Positions 43,917-51,224 of a DNA stretch of 64,000 nucleotides are shown here, piece after piece. This DNA is from Halorubrum sp. BV1 (GTDB lineage Archaea; Halobacteriota; Halobacteria; Halobacteriales; Haloferacaceae): assembly GCF_000746205.1 (NCBI RefSeq), contig NZ_JQKV01000002.1, positions 310,001 to 374,000 on the forward strand, read 5' to 3'. Under the pieces are notes generated by a model, which saw only the letters and a list, made by a program, of their open reading frames with translations, did no database searches and was not told the origin of the DNA. A program made the translations under genes and the position numbers. The stretch's first letter is position 1, and each line of letters opens with the position of its first letter.

Positions 43917-44354
43917 CTACCGCCCCGAAGCGTAGAACTCCTCGCGATACACGCGCCCGAACGCGTTCCGGCGAAGGGTGCTCGCGGCCGCGTCGGGCTC
44001 CTCTTGATACGTCGCCGCGATCACCGTGTCGGCGAACGGTATCGGGTGCCACACCACGTTCTCGACGGTTTCGGAGCCGATCCGTACCACGTCCTCATCG
44101 TCGAACTCGCTGTCGGCGAGCCACGCCTCGAACTCGCTCTCGTCGCCGACGTGGACGGCGAGCAGCTCCGAGAAGGTCGCGTCGCGGGCGGTCTGGACCA
44201 CTTCCGGGGTGACGCGCTCGTCGTACTCGTCGGCGTCGAACTCCATCGCCTTCGTCGCCTCGCGGACGACCACCTGCGCGACGGGGCCGACCTCCTCGTA
44301 GCGTTCGAGCGCGTCGGCGCGGGTCTCCGGCGCGAACGTCCCTCTGGTGTGCAT
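43917..44354 (-). CDS. DUF5809 protein
   Basis: A 145-residue haloarchaeal protein: M-H-T-R-G-T-F-A-P-E-T and V-V-W-H-P-I-P-F-A-D-T-V-I-A-A-T-Y match my recollection of DUF5809. No catalytic motif. It sits 36 bases downstream of the DUF5810 gene on the same strand, a pair I recall as conserved. Role unknown. Confidence 0.72.
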   Translation of the reverse strand: MHTRGTFAPETRADALERYEEVGPVAQVVVREATKAMEFDADEYDERVTPEVVQTARDATFSELLAVHVGDESEFEAWLADSEFDDEDVVRIGSETVENVVWHPIPFADTVIAATYQEEPDAAASTLRRNAFGRVYREEFYASGR

Positions 44355-44390
44355 ACCACCGATTCGACGTCGACGGGAAAGGGCGTTCCG

Positions 44391-44873
44391 TTACGCGGTC
44401 GGATCGTCGCGGTCGTCGCCGTCGCGGTCGTCGTCCTCGCCCGCCAACCCGTCGGCGAGCATCTCGCGGGTCATCTCTCTCGCCTTCTCCAGCGCCTCGG
44501 CGGTCTCCGGGTCGGTCGCGCCGCTCTCGTCGACGATACCGGGGCTCGCGGCGGAGCCGTGTGCGTGTCCAGAGTGACCGCCGTTCGCGGGGGCGTGGTC
44601 GCCGTGTCCGGGGTCCGGGTGCGCGCCATCGTCTACGTTCGGTCGCCCGCGGTCGGCGGTGTCCTCGAACACCTCGTGGTACTCGGCGTCGTCGGCGTGG
44701 GGGATCACCGCGGCCGCGAGCCCGTCGGGATCGCGGTCGCTCCAGTCCGGGACGCGCTCGTCGAGCCACGCGGCGTGGTCGTCGCCGTGGAGCAATGCCG
44801 TGAACGCGAGGTGGTGTGCGAGGTGCTCGCCGTCACGCTGCGGGGTCTCACAGACGGGGCACGCGTATCCCAT
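44391..44873 (-). CDS. DUF5810 zinc-finger protein
   Basis: A 160-residue protein with an N-terminal C5-P-V-C8 and H-L-A-H-H (about 17-21), a probable C2H2 zinc site, then W-L-D-E-R-V-P-D-W-S, a His/Gly-rich linker (about 85-115) and a helical acidic C-terminus. Matches DUF5810. ATG at 44873 is taken because the zinc site begins just after it. The pair with DUF5809 suggests one functional unit. Confidence 0.72.
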   Translation of the reverse strand: MGYACPVCETPQRDGEHLAHHLAFTALLHGDDHAAWLDERVPDWSDRDPDGLAAAVIPHADDAEYHEVFEDTADRGRPNVDDGAHPDPGHGDHAPANGGHSGHAHGSAASPGIVDESGATDPETAEALEKAREMTREMLADGLAGEDDDRDGDDRDDPTA

Positions 44874-45035
44874 GTCGAGAGCGGCTACGACCGTGAGGCG
44901 TAAAGTCGCGTCGGACGGAGTCGTCGCCCGCGGCGAGCGGAGCCCCGGCGGCGTCGATCGACGGCGCGTGAGAGCGTGCGACGTACCGACAGGTGTCGAG
45001 TGCGGCTTAACCCGCTCCGGCCCCAAACATATGGT

Positions 45036-45260
45036 ATGACAACGATAGCACAGGAACGGCTGCTCGAACTCACGGTACTCGCTCTCGTCGCCACGGTCAG
45101 CGGCGACCTGCTCGGAATGACGCTCCTGACGAGAGTCGGCGTGACCGGATTCTTCCTCGGCGTGGCGGCACTGCTCGCGGTCATGACCGCCGCGCTCGTC
45201 GTCGGGCTCGGCCGGTCGTCCGGCCCGGACATGCGCGACTCGATTGTGACGCGACCGTGA
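45036..45260 (+). CDS. Small two-helix membrane protein (74 aa)
   Basis: Two hydrophobic helices (about residues 10-29 and 33-58) and a polar C-terminus; unnamed. ATG 45036 preferred; an out-of-frame ATG lies five bases upstream. The coding end is followed at once by the hairpin at 45264. Confidence 0.55.
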   Translation: MTTIAQERLLELTVLALVATVSGDLLGMTLLTRVGVTGFFLGVAALLAVMTAALVVGLGRSSGPDMRDSIVTRP

Positions 45261-45263
45261 ACC

Positions 45264-45286
45264 GCCTCGGGGTCAAGCCCCGAGGC
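45264..45286. repeat. Perfect 9-bp hairpin GCCTCGGGG-tcaag-CCCCGAGGC
   Basis: Starts three bases after the small-membrane-protein stop. No T-run follows, so it is not a typical terminator. The GGGGTCAAGCCCC core recalls the right-end hairpin of haloarchaeal IS200/IS605 (IS1341-type) elements; no transposase remains nearby. Confidence 0.6.
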
Positions 45287-45332
45287 ACTCGGCCTGTTCC
45301 GCCTGTAGAACACAGCGCCACTATAACAGCAA

Positions 45333-45384
45333 CTTTATCACTCGCACGGGGCGAATTTCGGGTAAGACTGCTCCGTTAGGAGGT
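45333..45384 (+). promoter_or_regulatory. Promoter and strong Shine-Dalgarno of the aIF2-gamma gene
   Basis: TATA-like CTTTATCA (45333-45340) predicts a start near 45363. AGGAGGT (45378-45384) ends 6 bases before the GTG at 45391, a full anti-16S match and one of few strong sites in the window. It decides the GTG start. Confidence 0.7.
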
Positions 45385-45390
45385 CCAACA

Positions 45391-46635
45391 GTGACTGAAG
45401 CCAACACACAACCGGAGGTGAACATCGGTCTCGTCGGTCACGTCGACCACGGGAAGACGACGCTCGTGCAGGCGTTGTCCGGCTCGTGGACCGACCAGCA
45501 CAGCGAGGAAATGAAACGCGGCATCTCGATCCGACTGGGCTACGCGGACGCGACGTTCCGCCGCTGCCCCGGCGTCGACGCGCCCGAGTGTTACACCGTC
45601 GACGAGACGTGCGAGGACGGCTCCGAGAGCGAGCCGCTCCGAACCGTCTCGTTCGTCGACGCGCCGGGCCACGAGACGCTGATGGCGACGATGCTGTCGG
45701 GAGCCTCGATTATGGACGGGGCCGTCCTCGTCGTGAGCGCCACGGAGGACGTCCCGCAGGCACAGACGGAAGAGCACCTGATGGCGCTCGATCTGATCGG
45801 GATCGAGAACGTCGTCATCGCCCAGAACAAGGTGGATCTGGTCGACCGCGACCGCGCCGTCGACAACTACCAGCAGATCCAGGAGTTCGTCGAGGGTACC
45901 GTCGCGGAGGACGCGCCGATCGTCCCCGTCTCCGCCCAGCAGGAGGTCAACCTCGATCTCCTCATCGACGCCATCGAGACGGAGATCCCGACCCCTGACC
46001 GCGATCCCGGAGAGAGCGCCCAGATGTACGCGGCCCGCTCGTTCGACATCAACCGTCCGGGCGCGACCGCGGCGGATCTCAAGGGCGGCGTCGTCGGCGG
46101 CTCGCTCGTCAGCGGCGAGCTGTCGGTTGGCGACGGGCTGGAGATCCGACCGGGCCGCGAGGTCGACGAGGAGGGACAGACGGAGTGGCGACCGCTCGAA
46201 ACGACGGTCAGATCGCTGCAGGCCGGGAGCAACGACGTCGAGAGCGCTCGCCCGGGCGGTCTGCTCGGCGTCGGCACCGGACTCGATCCGAGCCTGACGA
46301 AGGGCGACGCGCTCGCGGGACAGGTCGCTGGCGAGCCCGGCACGCTCCCGCCGACCCGCAACGAGTTCGAGATGCAAGTCGATCTGCTCGACCGCGTCGT
46401 CGGAAAGGAAGACGACGAGAGCGGCGAGAGCGACATCGAGGAGATCAGCACGGGCGAGCCCCTGATGCTCACCGTCGGCACCGCCACAACGGTCGGCGCG
46501 GTGACGAGCGCGCGCGACGGCGAGTGCGAGGTGAGCCTCAAACGCCCCGTCTGCGCCGAGGAGGGCGCACAGATAGCGATCAACAGACGAGTCGGCGCGC
46601 GGTGGCGGCTCATCGGCGTCGGGACGCTCTCGTAA
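45391..46635 (+). CDS. eif2g: Translation initiation factor aIF2, gamma subunit
   Basis: GTPase core of aIF2, delivers Met-tRNAi to the small subunit. 414 residues: P-loop G-H-V-D-H-G-K-T-T (16-24), switch region and D-A-P-G-H-E-T, N-K-V-D, then two beta barrels. The usual four-cysteine zinc knuckle is degenerate: C59, C67 and C74 are present, but the partners of a regular C-x-x-C pair are not. The stop is one base before the PIN-gene GTG. Confidence 0.95.
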   Translation: MTEANTQPEVNIGLVGHVDHGKTTLVQALSGSWTDQHSEEMKRGISIRLGYADATFRRCPGVDAPECYTVDETCEDGSESEPLRTVSFVDAPGHETLMATMLSGASIMDGAVLVVSATEDVPQAQTEEHLMALDLIGIENVVIAQNKVDLVDRDRAVDNYQQIQEFVEGTVAEDAPIVPVSAQQEVNLDLLIDAIETEIPTPDRDPGESAQMYAARSFDINRPGATAADLKGGVVGGSLVSGELSVGDGLEIRPGREVDEEGQTEWRPLETTVRSLQAGSNDVESARPGGLLGVGTGLDPSLTKGDALAGQVAGEPGTLPPTRNEFEMQVDLLDRVVGKEDDESGESDIEEISTGEPLMLTVGTATTVGAVTSARDGECEVSLKRPVCAEEGAQIAINRRVGARWRLIGVGTLS

Positions 46636-46636
46636 C

Positions 46637-47077
46637 GTGACCGAACCCGCCCGCGGCGCTCTCACGGCCGACACTTCGATGCTCGCGGACGCGACCCCGC
46701 CGGTCGTCGCGCTCGACGCGAGCGCGCTTATGGCCCCGGTGGAGGCGAACGTTCGGCTCTTCGAGGAACTCGATCGGCTCCTCGTGACCTACGAGGCGGT
46801 CGTTCCCGCTGCGGTCGTGGCCGAACTGGACGGGCTACAGGCCGGGAACGGCGCTGAGGCGACCGCGGCGAGCGTGGGAGCGGACCTCGCGGGGCGGGCG
46901 GCGACGGTAGAGACCGAAGCAACGTACGCTGACGACGCGCTCGTCGAACTGGTCGCCGACGGCCGGGTCGACGGCGTCGTCACCAACGATCGACCGCTGG
47001 CGAATCGGGTGCTGGAGGCGGACGCACCAGTAATCGGTTTAAGGGGTCGGAACACACTGGCGATAACGGAACCCTAG
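46637..47077 (+). CDS. PIN-domain ribonuclease (Fcf1/Utp23-like)
   Basis: A 146-residue nuclease: first acidic residue in V-V-A-L-D-A-S-A-L-M-A-P, P-A-A-V-V-A-E-L-D-G-L, and D-D-A-L-V-E-L... V-T-N-D-R-P-L-A-N-R giving the four-acid PIN site. Archaeal PIN genes between aIF2-gamma and Rpo7 are a widely kept arrangement, implying rRNA or mRNA processing. GTG 46637 is given; an in-frame ATG at 46680 would remove 14 residues and is equally possible. Confidence 0.82.
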   Translation: MTEPARGALTADTSMLADATPPVVALDASALMAPVEANVRLFEELDRLLVTYEAVVPAAVVAELDGLQAGNGAEATAASVGADLAGRAATVETEATYADDALVELVADGRVDGVVTNDRPLANRVLEADAPVIGLRGRNTLAITEP

Positions 47078-47098
47078 CGGACGCGGACAACCAACACT

Positions 47099-47674
47099 AT
47101 GTACAAACGAGTTCGACTCAAGGATACGGTCGAGGTACCGCCGAAACACTTGGCGGACGTCACCGACGAGCGGGTGAAAGCCCTGCTACAGGACAAGCTG
47201 GAAGGACGGATGGACGAGGATGTCGGCAGCGTCGTGAGCGTCATCGACGTCCACGACATCGGCGAGGGAGCGGTGTTACACAACCGGCCCGGCGTTTACT
47301 ACGAGGCCGAGTTCGACGCGCTCACCTACGACCCCGACATGCAGGAGGTCGCGGACGGCACCGTCGTCGAGACGGTGGAGTTCGGCGCGTTCGTCGGTAT
47401 CGGTCCGGTCGACGGGCTGCTCCACGTCTCGCAGATCACGGACGAGTACCTCACGTTCGACGGAGCGAACCAGCAGCTCGCCTCCTCGGACTCCGACAAG
47501 ACGCTCGGCGTCGACGACGCCGTGCGGGTCCGCGTCGTGACGAAGAGCATCGACGAGCGCAACCCCCGGGACTCGAAGATCGGACTCACGGCGAAACAGC
47601 CCGGACTCGGGAAACACGAGTGGCTGGAGGGACAGCGAAAACACCGCGAACAGACCGGTGAGGAGGCCGACTGA
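47099..47674 (+). CDS. rpo7: RNA polymerase subunit Rpo7 (E')
   Basis: A 191-residue stalk subunit of archaeal RNA polymerase. M-Y-K-R-V-R-L-K-D-T-V-E-V-P-P at the start, V-L-H-N-R-P-G-V-Y-Y-E-A-E-F-D-A, and an S1 domain (about 80-170) with V-E-F-G-A-F-V-G-I-G-P-V-D-G-L-L-H-V-S-Q. It binds Rpo4 (elsewhere) and nascent RNA. Stop overlaps spt4 (TGATG). Confidence 0.96.
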   Translation: MYKRVRLKDTVEVPPKHLADVTDERVKALLQDKLEGRMDEDVGSVVSVIDVHDIGEGAVLHNRPGVYYEAEFDALTYDPDMQEVADGTVVETVEFGAFVGIGPVDGLLHVSQITDEYLTFDGANQQLASSDSDKTLGVDDAVRVRVVTKSIDERNPRDSKIGLTAKQPGLGKHEWLEGQRKHREQTGEEAD

Positions 47675-47871
47675 TGGCCGAGGACCGCCTCGCGTGTCGG
47701 GAGTGTCACCACGTCAACGACCCCGACGCACAGACCTGCGAGCACTGCGGGTCGTCGTCGCTGACGGAAGACTGGGCGGGCTACGTCATCATCACCCAGC
47801 CGGAGGAAAGCGAGATCGCAGAAGAGATGAACGTCACGAAGGCCGGCTCGTACGCGCTGAAGGTCCGGTAG
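47674..47871 (+). CDS. spt4: Transcription elongation factor Spt4 (RpoE'')
   Basis: A 65-residue zinc protein: C8-x-x-C11 and C22-x-x-C25, then W-A-G-Y-V-I-I-T-Q-P-E-E-S-E. Binds Spt5/NusG to raise polymerase processivity. One-base overlap with rpo7. Confidence 0.95.
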   Translation: MAEDRLACRECHHVNDPDAQTCEHCGSSSLTEDWAGYVIITQPEESEIAEEMNVTKAGSYALKVR

Positions 47872-47897
47872 CGCGGCACGCCGGAAGCTGACCAGTC

Positions 47898-48497
47898 ATG
47901 CTCACCCTACCAGACTCACTCAGAGACGCGTTCAAGGACCCGCTCGGCCCGGTAACCACCGACGCGGACGAGCTGCTCGCGGCGGCAGCGGAGACGGCGG
48001 CGGCGCACGCCGAGCCGACCGCGGACGACCCGACCGTGAGCGAGGCTCCGATCGTCGCCGTCGGCGACGTGGTCACCTATCACCTCTGTGCGGCCGGGCG
48101 TGTACCCGACGTGGCCGTTATCGACGGGAAGACGGAGCGCGAGGCGGTCGGCGAGGAGATCGAGGCGGCGCTCGCGGACCCGGCGGTCCGACGGGTCGCC
48201 GTGCGCAATCCCGCGGCGTCGCTGTCGGCGGAGCTGCTCTCGGCGCTCGCGACGGCGGTGGCCGACGACGAACCGGTGTGGATCGAGGTGACCGGCGAGG
48301 AGGACCTCGCGACGCTGCCGGCGATCCTCGCCGCGCCGGACGGGGCGAGCGTCGTCTACGGACAGCCGGGCGAAGGGATGGTTCGGGTTCCGGTCACCTC
48401 GGAGACACGGGCCGAGGCTCGCGAGCTGTTCGAGGCGCTCGACGGCGACGTCGACGCGGCGTACGACGCGCTCGGCGTCGATCCGGACGACGGGTGA
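47898..48497 (+). CDS. GTP-dependent dephospho-CoA kinase (DUF359)
   Basis: A 199-residue archaeal dephospho-CoA kinase, unrelated to bacterial CoaE: G-D-V-V-T-Y-H-L, P-D-V-A-V-I-D-G-K-T-E-R, V-R-N-P-A-A-S-L-S and V-V-Y-G-Q-P-G-E-G-M-V match DUF359. It finishes coenzyme A synthesis with GTP. Position between spt4 and S24e is the usual archaeal one. Confidence 0.92.
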   Translation: MLTLPDSLRDAFKDPLGPVTTDADELLAAAAETAAAHAEPTADDPTVSEAPIVAVGDVVTYHLCAAGRVPDVAVIDGKTEREAVGEEIEAALADPAVRRVAVRNPAASLSAELLSALATAVADDEPVWIEVTGEEDLATLPAILAAPDGASVVYGQPGEGMVRVPVTSETRAEARELFEALDGDVDAAYDALGVDPDDG

Positions 48498-48533
48498 GAA
48501 TCGTCGTTCCGCCGCGACACCCCCGCTTCGAAA

Positions 48534-48541
48534 TCCTTTTA
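48534..48541 (+). promoter_or_regulatory. TATA box of rps24e
   Basis: CCTTTTAC centred about 36 bases before the ATG at 48574; gives the ribosomal gene a promoter of its own inside the cluster, with a leader of about 10 bases. Confidence 0.4.
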
Positions 48542-48573
48542 CAGCTTTCGGGGGGATATACGCGTAACTGACC

Positions 48574-48882
48574 ATGGACGTCGACATCATCTCCGAAGAG
48601 GAGAACCCCATGTTGCACCGCACCGACATCCGCTTCGAGACGACCCACGAGGAGGCGACGCCTTCGCGCCTCTCTGTCCGCGACTCGCTCGCGGCCAAAC
48701 TCGATAAGGACTCCGAGGAGGTCGTCGTCCACGAGCTGGACACCAAGTTCGGCATGCGGAAGACGGTCGGCTACGCGAAGGTGTACGACACCGCGGCCGA
48801 CGCGCTCGACGTCGAACAGGAGTACATGCTCGAACGCAACAAGATCGGCGGCGAGGGCGACGCGGACGCCGAAGAGGCCTAA
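48574..48882 (+). CDS. rps24e: Ribosomal protein S24e
   Basis: A 102-residue small-subunit protein: M-D-V-D-I-I-S-E-E-E-N-P-M-L-H-R, F-G-M-R-K-T-V-G-Y-A-K-V-Y and an acidic tail. The gene for S27ae, which I expect beside S24e in many archaea, is absent: kae1 follows after 11 bases. Confidence 0.96.
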   Translation: MDVDIISEEENPMLHRTDIRFETTHEEATPSRLSVRDSLAAKLDKDSEEVVVHELDTKFGMRKTVGYAKVYDTAADALDVEQEYMLERNKIGGEGDADAEEA

Positions 48883-48893
48883 CGCTCCGCCGA

Positions 48894-50570
48894 ATGCGCG
48901 TTCTCGGCATCGAGGGAACCGCGTGGTGTGCGAGCGCCGCGCTGTACGACGCCGAGACCGACTCCGTTCTCATCGAATCGGACCCGTACGAGCCGGACAG
49001 CGGCGGCATTCACCCGCGCGAGGCCGCAGAACACATGTCCGAGGCGATCCCTGCGGTCGTCGACGCGGTGGTAACCGCGGCTGAAACCCGGCACGGCCCG
49101 GACGCCGTCGACGCCGTCGCCTTCTCACGCGGCCCCGGCCTCGGCCCCTGTCTCCGCACGGTCGGCACCGCGGCGCGGGCGCTCGCGGGCGCGCTCGACG
49201 TCCCCCTCGTCGGGGTGAATCACATGGTGGCCCACCTCGAGATCGGCAGGCACCGTTCGGGATTCGACAGTCCGGTCTGTTTGAACGCCTCCGGCGCGAA
49301 CGCGCACCTGCTCGGCTACCACGACGGTCGCTACCGCGTGCTCGGTGAGACGATGGACGCCGGCGTCGGCAACGCTATCGACAAGTTCACCCGCCACGTC
49401 GGGTGGAACCACCCCGGCGGACCGAAGGTCGAGGCCGCGGCCGCGGAGTACGCGGCGGAGCACGCTGCGGACGGTCCCGAAGACCTCCTCGATCTCCCGT
49501 ACGTCGTCAAGGGAATGGACTTCTCGTTTTCCGGAATCAGCTCCGCGGCCAACGACGCGTACGACGACGGCGTACCGGTGGAGGCGATCTGCTTTTCGCT
49601 GCAAGAACACGTGTTTGCGATGCTCACCGAGGTCACAGAGCGGGCGCTGTCGCTAACCGGCGCGAGCGAACTCGTCCTCGGCGGCGGCGTCGCCCAGAAT
49701 GACCGGTTACGAGAGATGCTCTCGACGATGTGTGACGACCGGGGAGCCGACTTTCACGCGCCCGAGCCGCGCTTCCTCCGCGACAACGCCGGGATGATCG
49801 CGGTCCTCGGCGCGAAGATGGCGCGAGCGGGCGACACCGTCGCGATCGCCGACTCCGCCGTCGATCCGAACTTCCGTCCGGATCAGGTGCCCGTGACGTG
49901 GCGCGACGACGGATCGGTCGCCGTCGGCGAAGGCGTCGACACGCCCGAGACTCGCGTGACCGACCGCCGGGGAGCGGAGGCAGTCGTCGATATCGAGACG
50001 GGCGACGGGGACGGCCGCGTGATCAAACGCCGGGTTCCGAAGCGGTATCGACACCCGGAGCTGGACCGCTCGATCAGACGCGACCGAACCGTCTCCGAGG
50101 CGCGGATCACGAGCGAGGCGCGCCGCGCCGGGGTTCCGACCCCGCTCGTGTACGACATCGACGTGCCGAACGCGACGCTCACGCTCCAGCACGTCGGCGA
50201 CCGGGACCTCGCGGTCGCCATCGACGACGGTGACGCGTGGGTGCGCGCGACGGGCCGACACCTCGCGACGCTCCACGAGGCCGGGATCGTCCACGGGGAT
50301 CCGACGACCCGGAACGTCAGAATCGCGGACGAGCCGCAATCGACCCCGGAAGCGGAACGAACCACGCTCATCGATTTCGGACTCGGCTATCACACCGGCC
50401 ACGTCGAGGACCACGCGATGGACCTCCACGTTTTCGAGGGGTCGGTCCGGGCGACCGCGACAGACCCTGAGGCGCTGATCGACGCGTTCGAGGCGGGATA
50501 CGCCGCCGTCGGCGACCCGACCGTCCTCGACCGTCTTCGCGACGTCGAGGGGCGCGGCCGGTACCAGTGA
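48894..50570 (+). CDS. Kae1-Bud32 fusion (t6A synthesis, KEOPS)
   Basis: A 558-residue bifunctional KEOPS component that puts threonylcarbamoyl on A37 of tRNAs reading ANN codons. Kae1 part (1-325): H110-M-V-A-H114 metal site, G-E-T-M-D-A-G-V-G-N-A-I-D-K, G-G-V-A-Q-N-D-R-L. Bud32 part (about 355-558), an atypical kinase/ATPase: K-R-R-V-P-K-R-Y-R-H-P-E-L-D, H467-G-D-P-T-T-R-N and D494-F-G-L-G. Fused Kae1-Bud32 is common in euryarchaea. Confidence 0.95.
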   Translation: MRVLGIEGTAWCASAALYDAETDSVLIESDPYEPDSGGIHPREAAEHMSEAIPAVVDAVVTAAETRHGPDAVDAVAFSRGPGLGPCLRTVGTAARALAGALDVPLVGVNHMVAHLEIGRHRSGFDSPVCLNASGANAHLLGYHDGRYRVLGETMDAGVGNAIDKFTRHVGWNHPGGPKVEAAAAEYAAEHAADGPEDLLDLPYVVKGMDFSFSGISSAANDAYDDGVPVEAICFSLQEHVFAMLTEVTERALSLTGASELVLGGGVAQNDRLREMLSTMCDDRGADFHAPEPRFLRDNAGMIAVLGAKMARAGDTVAIADSAVDPNFRPDQVPVTWRDDGSVAVGEGVDTPETRVTDRRGAEAVVDIETGDGDGRVIKRRVPKRYRHPELDRSIRRDRTVSEARITSEARRAGVPTPLVYDIDVPNATLTLQHVGDRDLAVAIDDGDAWVRATGRHLATLHEAGIVHGDPTTRNVRIADEPQSTPEAERTTLIDFGLGYHTGHVEDHAMDLHVFEGSVRATATDPEALIDAFEAGYAAVGDPTVLDRLRDVEGRGRYQ

Positions 50571-50615
50571 TCGAGCGGTATCGGAGGGCGCGGGCGACGG
50601 CGGCTTGCGCCACGA

Positions 50616-50622
50616 TTTATAT
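50616..50622 (+). promoter_or_regulatory. TATA box of the DUF5808 gene
   Basis: TTTATAT is centred 26 bases before the ATG at 50645; leaderless translation expected. It selects this ATG over in-frame upstream starts that overlap kae1-bud32. Confidence 0.55.
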
Positions 50623-50644
50623 GGCCGGCGAGCGATTTACCGAT

Positions 50645-50938
50645 ATGGCAGATAAACCGTCGTCGGGTGAAATACTCGGAATCCCGTACAACTTCGATCG
50701 ACCGAGCCTCGGTCGCCTCCTCTCGTCGCACTGGCAGCCGGACGAGGGCATGTTGGTCGAGAAGCCGTTCGGCATCGGCTACACCCTGAACCTCGCGAAC
50801 TGGCGGTCGTGGATCGTCCTCGCGGTCGCCGGCGGCCTCTACTACCAGCAGGCACAGAGCGGGGCCGGCGGCAGCGACGGGGACGCGTCCGACTCGGACG
50901 ACGACGGCCCCGTCGAAGTGATCGTCGACGGCGAGTAA
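50645..50938 (+). CDS. DUF5808 protein
   Basis: A 97-residue protein with the compact DUF5808 motif, G-I-P-Y-N-F-D-R-P-S-L-G-R-L near 17-30 and K-P-F-G-I-G-Y-T-L-N-L-A-N-W, then a short hydrophobic helix (W-I-V-L-A-V-A-G-G-L-Y-Y) and an acidic tail. Function unknown; probably membrane associated. Confidence 0.75.
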   Translation: MADKPSSGEILGIPYNFDRPSLGRLLSSHWQPDEGMLVEKPFGIGYTLNLANWRSWIVLAVAGGLYYQQAQSGAGGSDGDASDSDDDGPVEVIVDGE

Positions 50939-50966
50939 CTGAACAACCGATCCCACGTCTTTTCCG

Positions 50967-51224
50967 CTACTCGGACCAGTTCTTGCAGTCGGCACAGACG
51001 AACGCGTCGCCATCGCGCCAGCGGCGAGTAGTCGGCTCGCCGCATCGGTCGCAGTCGGCACCGGCGGTGGTCCACGTCGCGGTCGCGGTGACCGGCTCGG
51101 CGTCCGCCTCGCTCTGTTCGCCGCGCTCCGACTCCGCGTCTGCGTCGCTCCGACCGCCGCGTCCGTCGCCTCCATCGGCGTCCGCGTCGCCGGCGAAGTC
51201 GTCGAGCGACCGGTCCTCGGCCAT
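50967..51224 (-). CDS. Small zinc-finger protein (DUF7573-like)
   Basis: 85 residues: acidic, low-complexity N-terminus (R-S-L-D-D-F-A-G-D-A) and a C-terminal zinc knuckle C-D-R-C-G-E...F-V-C-A-D-C with R-R-W-R-D-G-D between. Its start directly abuts the lysS stop (one transcript). Family name from memory. Confidence 0.7.
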   Translation of the reverse strand: MAEDRSLDDFAGDADADGGDGRGGRSDADAESERGEQSEADAEPVTATATWTTAGADCDRCGEPTTRRWRDGDAFVCADCKNWSE

